Assembly: GCF_000775915.1 (NCBI RefSeq)
Contig: NZ_BBLT01000003.1
Coordinates: 496,001-560,000 of the forward strand
Length of the DNA stretch: 64,000 nucleotides
Source: Sporocytophaga myxococcoides
Lineage (GTDB): Bacteria; Bacteroidota; Bacteroidia; Cytophagales; Cytophagaceae
Reading direction: 5' to 3'
This document shows, in pieces, positions 56,412-64,000 of the stretch. The notes beneath the pieces were generated by a model that was not told where the DNA came from, did not search any database, and saw nothing but the letters and a program-made list of their open reading frames with translations. The first letter of the stretch is position 1. Each line of letters begins with the position of its first letter. The translations under genes and the position numbers were made by a program.

Positions 56412-57121
56412 AAGCAGAATGTAACTCATTTCTGAGAACTGCTTGAATCTTCTGCTGCCCGCAATTGGCCTGATAATTTTTATCATGCCAATTGCAAGGG
56501 TTCAAAATGCTTGTATTCTTGTTATATATTCTGATGGCCTGATGTCTCAATGATCTGAATGAGGATATTTAGTTATATAAGTTGTATTACAATGCAACTA
56601 ATCAGTGCTCCGATGATTTTATCGATTTACTAAACATATGACTGGTGGACTGTTGTATGCTTTTATCAAATTCAGACATTTTTAATCTGAATAGTGTAAG
56701 AAAGCTAACCTATTATTATTGATATATCAGTGTTAATTGTTTTAGCCAGACATAGCTGATCTGAAACTATGGTGGGAGAGGAGCATGAAATTATATTGTT
56801 TTGTGACCTTGATGAAACCTATAGTTAGCGGATTTGTCATACGAGCTTTTGTACAATGTTGATTGTAAGCTTTGCGGCAAAAGGACAGCAACCACTTAAG
56901 GTGAACTTTTCTAAAACTATAAGACAAGTTATGATTATGCATCAGGGAGCTAGAGTCTTGTGGAGCTAATAGTGAACATGCCATTGGCCTAAGCCTTAAA
57001 CCATAAACCGGATGTATTAAATGCGATCATTAAAATTAAAGAAGGAAATTTCATCAGTAATATTTTAAAACTTTAGTAAGGCCTCAACCATAACTGAACA
57101 TAACTTTAAAATTCCTGTCAT
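56412..57121. other. Intergenic region, 710 bp, with a possible gene remnant
   Basis: Most of it is AT-rich and unrecognised, and no strong terminator was found after the GH10 gene. The stretch at about 56856-57020 looks like a broken coding sequence (separate entry). The last 100 bp should include the promoter of the LVIVD gene. Confidence 0.4.
56856..57020 (+). pseudogene. Possible remnant of a secreted glycoside hydrolase
   Basis: An ATG opens MLIVSFAAKGQQPLKVNFSK, which reads like a signal-peptide end and the first strand of a secreted hydrolase. In the next frame, YASGS (stop) SLVELIVNMPLA with further stops resembles the ASGSLYGxxE start of GH39-like enzymes. No long frame exists. The reading is by eye and low in certainty. 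Confidence 0.3.
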
Positions 57122-59950
57122 ATGAAAAATAGATGGATATTACTTCTGAATATATTACTGCTCTTGCCAGGTCTATTGTCTGCACAGATGGGGCCAGGAT
57201 TGGGTAATCTTACCTATACATCTAATGAGCTTTACAAAAGCATTTGGAAATATACTGAATTAAACCACATGGGGTCTACTATGGCCACCATGCATAATGG
57301 TTACATGATAACCACCTTTCATCCAGACAGTGGTAAGCCACCTGGAGGAATTCTGGTTTGGGATGTATCGAATCCAAGAAAACCGGTTTTGGTTACGCGG
57401 GTATATGATTCGCGTACAGCTAATTTTCGTGAACAGCATGCTATGCCACAACATGACAAATACATGTTGTTTCAGGATGGCTTTGGGTTTCAGATTTGGG
57501 ACTTTAGTGATGCTAAAAATCCTATACAAGTCAAAAGACATATTATGAGCGGATATGCCCACGATGATTATGGTTCAGCATGGCAATTATTCTGGCAAGC
57601 TCCTTATATTTTTATTGCTAATGGCAGTAAGGGCTTTGATGTCGTCGATGCTACAGATATAAATAATCCAGTATTTGTAAAACATGTCAATACTCCAAGA
57701 CAGGTAGGACCCATTTTTGCGATAGGAAACCTTCTCTATACCTCTGCACATGATTTTGGGAGAGGAATCACCATATATGATATAAGTAATCCCAGGGATC
57801 CAAAATTATTGAATAGTTATAGTAATACTGAAAATATGTATGCATCGATGGTTAATGGAAATAAACTCGTTATTTCTGCACGGGGAAATGCAAACAATGC
57901 CGTCTTCGGAACTTATGATTTGAGCGATCCGCTAAGCATAAAAAAAATTACGACTTTAAATATCGGGAACAGTGGTGAACAATTATATAATTCTACTCAG
58001 GATCAGTTTATATTTCAAGGTTGCCAGTCAGAGGTTGTAAAAATAGATGCATCGAATCCTGCTCAACTAAAAATCATCGGAAGGGGATCTTTAGGTATCT
58101 TTGGCGACTCAGATCATGGTCAGGTAACACCTTTTGGTAATCTTATTTTTGTTGGGAATGACCATGGTTCAGGTAGTGGATTCTGGGTTCATCAAAGAGA
58201 ACCAGATACAAAAGCTCCAGAAGTAAATATGGTGGTTCCAAAAGCCAATGATGTAAACCGTGCATTGACTTCACGGGTTGGAGTTACCTTTACTGATAAT
58301 ATAATTCTGGAATCAGTCAACAAGAATACTTTTATAGTCAGACCTTTGGGTGGAGCAGCATTGTCAGGTAAATACAGCCATCAATTCTCTATGGTAAATT
58401 TTTCACCTGACCAGCCTCTCCTGCCAAATACTACCTATGAAATAGTGATTCCATCAGGTGGTATAAAAGACTATGCAGGAAACACTACAAGTAAAACTTT
58501 TACATCTTATTTTTCTACAGGCCCTAATGGAAACTTCCCTTCCGATGGTACTGAGCAGCCCCGGATTTTTGAAGACGATAAGAAAATAACTTTGAATTGG
58601 AATCGTACTTCCAATGCTTCTACTTACACTATCAAAAGGGGGACATCACCTACAGGTACTTTTCAAACGATTGGTACCACGAGTCAATTATCTTTTTCTG
58701 ATACTTTGGTTGAAAATGATAAGACGTATTACTATTCGGTTACAGCTAACAATAACTTGGGAGAAATTGTGACTTCTTCTGTAATTAAGGGAATGCCCTC
58801 TTTTTACATTACTAAACTGAATTGGATCTCTTCATCGAATGGCTGGGGACCTGCTGAAATTGACCAAAGCAATGGTAAAACTGCTTCGAATGATGGAGGT
58901 GTAATTACTTTAAATGGCATTAAATACTCAAGAGGTTTGGGAGTTCATGCCGAAAGCAGTATAAGTTACAACCTTGATGGAAAGTATGAACGGTTTTTAT
59001 CTGATGTAGGCCTTGATGACGAAGCAGGGAGTGCAGGATCTGTAATTTTTACTGTCCTTTTGGATGGGAAACAGGTATATAATAGTGGATTAATGAATGG
59101 TTCTTCTGATACCAAAAGTATTGACATTAATATCGCAGGCGGAAATGTGCTTACGCTGAATGTTTCACCAGATGGAAATAATGAATTAGATCATGCTTCA
59201 TGGGGTGGAGCAAGGCTAAGGCCGAGTCAGACACCATTTAATCAAACTGCTCATTTAATACCTGGACGCATTGAAGCAGAAGAATATGACTTTGGTGGTG
59301 AAGGTATTGCTTATCATGAAGCAAATGCCAATGGAAATGAAGGTAAAGCAAACCTGAGAATTGATGAAGTAGATATTGAAGCTACCGGAGATGTCGATGG
59401 AAAGTACAATATAGGCTACATACTTCAGGGGGAATGGCTGGAATATACAGTGAATGTAACATCAACAGGTGTGTATAAATTGGATATGAGAGTAGCGGCA
59501 GAAGGAGATGGTAAAATGTTTCATATAGAATTTGACGGAAGAGATGTAACAGGACCGATAAGTGTCCCTAATACCGGTGGTTGGCAAATTTGGAAAACCA
59601 TCACAGTAGATGAAATCAGTCTTACTGAAGGCAATCATGTAATGAGGATAGCTTTTGACGCAAATTATATGAACATAAATTATCTGGAGTTTAATGGTAT
59701 AGTTACCGGAATCCCGGAGAATAAGTTCAGAGACATTTTGATTTATCCGAATCCATTTGGCAACAATGGTTTTGTGGTCAGTGCAGAGGGTGATTTCTAT
59801 TATAGACTTTCCGATGTCAGTGGTTATATTCTGGAGACAGGAAACGGAAATCAGTATCAAACTGTAGGAAAGGAGCTAAAGCCCGGAGTTTACATAATTT
59901 CTATAGAAAATAAAAGTGAAGTAATAGTCAGAAAGATTGTAAAGGAATAA
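57122..59950 (+). CDS. LVIVD-propeller protein with Ig, FN3, NPCBM, CBM6 and T9SS domains
   Basis: A 942-residue secreted protein. After a signal peptide (1-21) an LVIVD-type propeller covers about 30-360 (GILVWDVSNPRKPVLVTRVY, GFQIWDFSDAKNPIQVKRH, ITIYDISNPRDPKLLNSY). Then follow an SbsA-like Ig domain (365-465), an FN3-like domain (480-560), an NPCBM module (565-705, YSRGLGVHAESSISYNL), a CBM6 (712-855) and a type A sorting domain. No hydrolytic domain is seen, so it may bind polysaccharide and present a partner. The next gene, 73 bp on, encodes another propeller fused to a cytochrome, suggesting the two work together. Confidence 0.82.
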   Translation: MKNRWILLLNILLLLPGLLSAQMGPGLGNLTYTSNELYKSIWKYTELNHMGSTMATMHNGYMITTFHPDSGKPPGGILVWDVSNPRKPVLVTRVYDSRTANFREQHAMPQHDKYMLFQDGFGFQIWDFSDAKNPIQVKRHIMSGYAHDDYGSAWQLFWQAPYIFIANGSKGFDVVDATDINNPVFVKHVNTPRQVGPIFAIGNLLYTSAHDFGRGITIYDISNPRDPKLLNSYSNTENMYASMVNGNKLVISARGNANNAVFGTYDLSDPLSIKKITTLNIGNSGEQLYNSTQDQFIFQGCQSEVVKIDASNPAQLKIIGRGSLGIFGDSDHGQVTPFGNLIFVGNDHGSGSGFWVHQREPDTKAPEVNMVVPKANDVNRALTSRVGVTFTDNIILESVNKNTFIVRPLGGAALSGKYSHQFSMVNFSPDQPLLPNTTYEIVIPSGGIKDYAGNTTSKTFTSYFSTGPNGNFPSDGTEQPRIFEDDKKITLNWNRTSNASTYTIKRGTSPTGTFQTIGTTSQLSFSDTLVENDKTYYYSVTANNNLGEIVTSSVIKGMPSFYITKLNWISSSNGWGPAEIDQSNGKTASNDGGVITLNGIKYSRGLGVHAESSISYNLDGKYERFLSDVGLDDEAGSAGSVIFTVLLDGKQVYNSGLMNGSSDTKSIDINIAGGNVLTLNVSPDGNNELDHASWGGARLRPSQTPFNQTAHLIPGRIEAEEYDFGGEGIAYHEANANGNEGKANLRIDEVDIEATGDVDGKYNIGYILQGEWLEYTVNVTSTGVYKLDMRVAAEGDGKMFHIEFDGRDVTGPISVPNTGGWQIWKTITVDEISLTEGNHVMRIAFDANYMNINYLEFNGIVTGIPENKFRDILIYPNPFGNNGFVVSAEGDFYYRLSDVSGYILETGNGNQYQTVGKELKPGVYIISIENKSEVIVRKIVKE

Positions 59951-60023
59951 TTATTAAAAGTTGTAAGTTCATTTCAATGATATAAATAAAGTGACCGCTT
60001 AAAGTAAAAATAGACTGTTTGAT

Positions 60024-62468
60024 ATGCGATTTTTCATAACCTTTATAATATTAGTGTTTATTAACTGGATAGGTGAAGTGAATGACACTGAACAGTATGT
60101 TCTTATTCAGAATAAACCTGTTGAAGTAGGGACAACAGTTACATTCACTATCACGGCGCCTGAGGGGACAAACCCATTTATTGCGTGGGACTATGGCGAT
60201 GAAAATGGTTTGGGCAATTATAAACAGGGCCTTACAACAACGCATAAATTTATGCAGCCTGGAGTTTACCAGGTTTTTGCCCGAATTCTAGGGGAGGATA
60301 TTCCGCTTTCAGTTACACAGACGGTACACAAACCATTAAAGAAGATTGCCCCAACTCATTCATCCACAATTTGCATAGATACTAGTCGGCAAATCGTATG
60401 GGCTGTAAATCCTGATAATCATTCGGTGTCATCTATCAATGCTGCCAATTATCAGCTGATCAGCGAGATTCCAACAGGTAAGAATCCGAGAACTCTTGCT
60501 TTGGACAATGCGGGAAATGTTTGGGTAGCAAATGAAGATGATGCTACTATTACTATTCTTTCAGCCTCCGGACAAAAGCTACAAACAATTAACCTTCCAT
60601 ATGCTTCAAGACCTTATGGCTTATGTTTTGATCCTATGAAGAGCTACTGCTACATAACTTTGCAAAGTCTAGGGCAACTTGTCAAGCTTGATGCAAAAGA
60701 TTTTCAGATAGTTCAAGTCACAGAAGCAGGAAGGAGACCACGGGGAATTGCCATAACTTCTGATGGGAAGCGTGTATTTGTTACTCAGTTTATATCTCCG
60801 GGAGAAAAAGGATTGATAAGAGAAATCGATGCTGAAACAATGGAACTTAAGTCGGAGATAGGCCTTGCATTTGATGAGACTGTGGATTTTGAAGACAGGG
60901 GCCGGGGCGTGCCTAACTATATCTCTTCACTCACTATTACTCCTGACGGATCCGAAATTTGGATACCATCAAAAAAAGATAATACAGCAAGAGGTTTATT
61001 CAGAGATGGACAAGCTCTTACATTTGATAATACTGTCCGCACAATTGTTTCAAAGATAGATCTGACTCAGGGAAGTGAAGTGATTGATTCAAGGATAGAC
61101 ATCAATGATGCGGATATGGCTTGTGCTGTAGAGTTTAGTCCATATGGTAATATTGCATTTATAGCATTACAGGGAAATAATAAGATTGCTATGATAGACG
61201 TAGCAACTAATTCAAGACTGGGTTTACTTGATACTACCGGACTGGCACCTCAGGGCTTAGTCTTTAATGCAGATGGTTCCAGACTTTTTGTTCACAATTT
61301 TATGTCTCGTAGTATAACTATATTCAACACTGAAAATATTATACTTTCCAATAATTTTAACCCCGTAATTGCCGCCACTATTCCTATTGTGCTTAAGGAC
61401 TCTTTAAATGCTCAGGTCCTGAAAGGTAAACAAATTTTTTATAACGCTCAGGATGAACGCATGACTTTCGCTGGCTACATTAGTTGTGCCAGTTGTCATT
61501 TGGACGGTGGCAGTGATGAGCGGGTATGGGATTTTACGGATCGTGGAGAAGGTCTGCGTAATACGCATTCTTTATTAGGTAGAAGAGGGATGGGAATGGG
61601 TAATGTGCATTGGACTGCGAACTTTGATGAAATTCAGGATTTTGAAAATGATATACGATATGCCTTTAGAGGAAAAGGATTTCTCCCTGACTCTATATTT
61701 AACAGAGGTACCATTAGCGACCCTCTGGGAGGTCCAAAGGCTGGTTTAAGCCCGGAGCTTGATGCGCTGGCAGCCTATGTGCGTTCTCTGGATAAAGTAA
61801 ATCCCAGTCCTTATCGAAATTCAGATGGAAGTCTTACTGACGATGCTTTTGAAGGAAAATTGATTTTCGCAGATCTTGGTTGTAACGTCTGTCATTCAGG
61901 TCCTGACTTTACGGACCGGAAGTCAGGTGTCTTTCACGATGTCGGAACCATTCAAACATCTTCCGGACAGCGTAGATCTGAGAAGTTAACAGCATTGGGT
62001 ACTCCTACCCTAAAAGGAATTTGGGAAACTGCACCTTATTTGCATGATGGCTCTGCCCCAACATTAAGAGATGTGCTTATTGCCAGGAATGTTAACGATA
62101 AACATGGGGATATTACTTCTCTCTCTGAGAAGCAAATCAATCAGCTACTGGCCTACTTGCTTCAGATAGATGAGCATGAATCAAGCGCTGTCGTATCCAG
62201 CATGAATAAGATGAGGTCATTTTCCGGGTCTATTGATGTTTTCCCGAATCCTGCTTCTGAGATTATAAAGGTTCGCATAAATGAAAGAGTAAGTCCAAAA
62301 GGGACAATTTCTATTTGTAATTCTGTAAGTGGCCATACCTTAAGTTCTACAAGTCTTAATGCCAGCAATGAAGTAAGCATAAATGTAAGCAGTCTGACTC
62401 CGGGAGTGTATATAGTAATCTATACTGATGAAAAGGTAAAGAAAAGTACTAAGTTGTTATTAAGATAA
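60024..62468 (+). CDS. Secreted PKD/beta-propeller/di-heme cytochrome c fusion with T9SS domain
   Basis: An 814-residue extracellular redox protein. A signal-like N-terminus (MRFFITFIILVFINW) is followed by a PKD-like domain (30-105, AWDYGDENGLG). A YVTN/NHL-type propeller spans about 115-450 (NPRTLALDNAGNVWVANEDD, RPRGIAITSDGKRVFVTQF). A cytochrome-c-peroxidase-like part (460-720) has two heme sites, CASCH (Cys488-His492) and CNVCH (Cys620-His624), plus TLKGIWETAPYLHDG, a MauG/CCP-type block. A type A sorting domain (VFPNPASEIIKV to the end) finishes it. It may pass electrons at the surface or use peroxide; a substrate is not known. It lies among xylan genes. Confidence 0.85.
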   Translation: MRFFITFIILVFINWIGEVNDTEQYVLIQNKPVEVGTTVTFTITAPEGTNPFIAWDYGDENGLGNYKQGLTTTHKFMQPGVYQVFARILGEDIPLSVTQTVHKPLKKIAPTHSSTICIDTSRQIVWAVNPDNHSVSSINAANYQLISEIPTGKNPRTLALDNAGNVWVANEDDATITILSASGQKLQTINLPYASRPYGLCFDPMKSYCYITLQSLGQLVKLDAKDFQIVQVTEAGRRPRGIAITSDGKRVFVTQFISPGEKGLIREIDAETMELKSEIGLAFDETVDFEDRGRGVPNYISSLTITPDGSEIWIPSKKDNTARGLFRDGQALTFDNTVRTIVSKIDLTQGSEVIDSRIDINDADMACAVEFSPYGNIAFIALQGNNKIAMIDVATNSRLGLLDTTGLAPQGLVFNADGSRLFVHNFMSRSITIFNTENIILSNNFNPVIAATIPIVLKDSLNAQVLKGKQIFYNAQDERMTFAGYISCASCHLDGGSDERVWDFTDRGEGLRNTHSLLGRRGMGMGNVHWTANFDEIQDFENDIRYAFRGKGFLPDSIFNRGTISDPLGGPKAGLSPELDALAAYVRSLDKVNPSPYRNSDGSLTDDAFEGKLIFADLGCNVCHSGPDFTDRKSGVFHDVGTIQTSSGQRRSEKLTALGTPTLKGIWETAPYLHDGSAPTLRDVLIARNVNDKHGDITSLSEKQINQLLAYLLQIDEHESSAVVSSMNKMRSFSGSIDVFPNPASEIIKVRINERVSPKGTISICNSVSGHTLSSTSLNASNEVSINVSSLTPGVYIVIYTDEKVKKSTKLLLR

Positions 62469-62595
62469 AATATGCTGTGAAGTTTCAAACTTATCAGGCA
62501 TCACAGCTCTGTATTTCTATAGCAGTGCTTGTTCTGTATAGAGTGATTTGCTTTTAAATAAATCAAGAAGTTAACTATTCTAAAATATTTAATTG

Positions 62596-64000
62596 ATGAA
62601 AAACTTAATCTTTTTCATAAAAGGACGTAAGTCTTGTCTGCTTGCACATATTATAAGTCTTCTTATTTTAACAAATTTAGCTTATGGACAAACTACATTT
62701 GTTTCAGGAGAAAATCCGATTTTTCGTAATTCCTTTACCGCAGACCCTGCGCCTCTTGTCCATAATGGCAGGCTATATATTTATGTGGGAAAAGATGAGG
62801 CAAAGGATGGGGAAATGTTTACTATGACTGCATGGCTTTGCTATTCAACTACAGATATGAAGAACTGGACCTATCATGGTCCTGTTATGACACCTAATAA
62901 TTTTACCTGGGGAGATAAAGATGCATGGGCAGCGCAGGTAGTTGAGAAAAATGGTAAATTTTATTTGTATGTAACTGTAACGGGCAAAAATCCTTATGGC
63001 GGAAGAAATATTGGGGTAGCGGTCTCTGACAGTCCTACAGGGCCTTTTGTCGATGCCAGGGGCACACCTTTGATACGCGACAATATGACTAACAACGGAA
63101 AGGTCTGGGATGATATTGATCCGACAGTCTTGATTGATGATGACGGACAGGCATACCTGTGTTGGGGAAACCCAATCTGTTATCTGGTTAAGCTTAAACC
63201 CAATATGACTGAAATCGACGGTGAAATAAAAATGATAACACCGCCTAATTATGCTGAAGGCCCTTGGCTAAGCAAACGGAATGGGATTTATTATCTTACT
63301 TATCCGGCTTTTGTAGCTCCTGTGGGCTCTGAACAAATCTGCTATGCTACAGCAACAAATATCAATGGCCCCTGGACTTATCGGGGTATTTTGACAGGGA
63401 CAGCTAAGAACAGTTATACCATCCATCCGGGAATTGTCGAATATAAAGGACAATCTTATTTGTTTTACCATAATGCAACATTAACCCTTAATGGCCAAGG
63501 ACCTGCTTTGGGCAGAAGGAGTGTTTGTGTAGAATACCTGTGCTACAATGCTGACGGAACAATTAAGCCCATTACTCAAACAACTGCCGGCATTACTATA
63601 AATTCCCCATGCCCACCCTCTGGTCCACCTACTATTAGCTTTACCAGTCCTTTGGCAAATACTTCATTTGCGGCACCCTCCACTATTACATTAACAGCTG
63701 ATGCTATTGCTCACGGAGGTACTATAACAAATATCAGTTTCTATAATGGCGCTGCTTTACTCCATGCAGATAATACTGCACCTTATAGTTATAACTGGAC
63801 AAATGTTCCTGCTGGGACATACAGTGTGAAGGCTATAGCAACCGATAGCAAAGGCCTGACTTCGGAAGCATCCATTATTATTAAAGTCAATCCTCCACAA
63901 GGACCTTATAACGGAGAGACACATATAATTCCTGGTACCATTCAGCTCGAGCATTTTGATGTTGGAGGAAATGGTTTTGCTTATATGGATGGAACTCCAG
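62596..64000 (+). CDS. GH43 arabinofuranosidase/xylosidase with Ig-like and CBM6 domains (partial, runs off window)
   Basis: An open frame from ATG 62596 to the window end (at least 468 residues). A signal peptide (cleavage near AYGQ, residue 32) leads to a GH43 propeller (about 38-330): Asp50 in TADPAP is the base, Asp175 in DDIDPTV the pKa modulator and Glu221 in NYAEGPW the acid. It resembles the arabinoxylan arabinofuranohydrolase branch more than the 50126 enzyme. An Ig-like module (about 345-430) and the start of a CBM6 (IPGTIQLEHFDVGGNGFAYM) follow before the sequence ends. A T9SS sorting domain is expected beyond the edge. Confidence 0.9.
   Translation, partial: MKNLIFFIKGRKSCLLAHIISLLILTNLAYGQTTFVSGENPIFRNSFTADPAPLVHNGRLYIYVGKDEAKDGEMFTMTAWLCYSTTDMKNWTYHGPVMTPNNFTWGDKDAWAAQVVEKNGKFYLYVTVTGKNPYGGRNIGVAVSDSPTGPFVDARGTPLIRDNMTNNGKVWDDIDPTVLIDDDGQAYLCWGNPICYLVKLKPNMTEIDGEIKMITPPNYAEGPWLSKRNGIYYLTYPAFVAPVGSEQICYATATNINGPWTYRGILTGTAKNSYTIHPGIVEYKGQSYLFYHNATLTLNGQGPALGRRSVCVEYLCYNADGTIKPITQTTAGITINSPCPPSGPPTISFTSPLANTSFAAPSTITLTADAIAHGGTITNISFYNGAALLHADNTAPYSYNWTNVPAGTYSVKAIATDSKGLTSEASIIIKVNPPQGPYNGETHIIPGTIQLEHFDVGGNGFAYMDGTP

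Noticed and set aside
56742-56984. An 80-codon minus-strand frame between GH10 and LVIVD genes
   Set aside because: Low-complexity, no family pattern, and it lies opposite the possible hydrolase remnant.

Overview
The window looks like a chromosome segment of a cellulose- and xylan-degrading Bacteroidota, most likely a Cytophagales relative of Sporocytophaga or Cytophaga. This rests on AT-rich DNA without strong Shine-Dalgarno sites, TAnnTTTG-type promoter elements, PorP/SprF outer-membrane proteins, type A and type B C-terminal sorting domains of the type IX secretion system (T9SS), and many modular secreted glycoside hydrolases. The species is an inference. No tRNA, rRNA, CRISPR array or complete insertion sequence was seen.

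Layout. 1-3.2 kb: a cytoplasmic-type sulfatase, a DUF6157 protein and a small membrane protein. 3.7-8.2 kb: a signalling-like module of PorP/SprF protein, ECF sigma factor, one-pass membrane protein with an anti-sigma-like N-terminus and a T9SS type-B-like C-terminus, and a secreted leucine-rich-repeat protein. 8.5-15.3 kb: GH10 xylanase, a small DUF protein, a circularly permuted GH16 beta-glucanase, and an ankyrin protein whose signal-peptide exon is out of frame at an A/T homopolymer. 15.4-19.9 kb: a second copy of the module (LamG-like type-B CTD protein, PorP/SprF, ECF sigma, one-pass membrane protein). 20.2-22.5 kb: GH30 glucuronoxylanase.

22.9-32.2 kb is a six-gene operon for an NRPS-independent hydroxamate siderophore: IucA/IucC synthetase, nitroreductase, DesA-like decarboxylase, a second synthetase fused to a GNAT acyltransferase, an N-hydroxylase and a MATE exporter. 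A LuxR-type regulator follows. Then comes a carrier protein / AMP-ligase / Fe(II)-2OG oxygenase cassette (33.9-37.1 kb), whose AMP-ligase gene is bracketed by two inverted copies of a roughly 180-bp palindromic repeat. The promoter regions of the siderophore operon and of this cassette align without gaps, so they are probably co-regulated. On the other strand, a TonB-dependent receptor and a DUF4374 lipoprotein probably take the ferric siderophore back up.

41.7-64 kb is mostly plant-cell-wall degradation: a decayed gene remnant, GH9 cellulase, a TonB-C-like secreted protein, a frameshifted BNR-type propeller protein, then a co-directional run of GH43, GH10, an LVIVD-propeller multimodular protein, a propeller/di-heme cytochrome fusion and a GH43 running off the window. 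These enzymes share Ig-like, CBM6 and type A CTD modules. They would be exported by T9SS and act on xylan, cellulose and mixed-linkage glucan outside the cell. No SusC/SusD pair accompanies them, which fits a contact-dependent, T9SS-based strategy rather than a classical polysaccharide utilisation locus.
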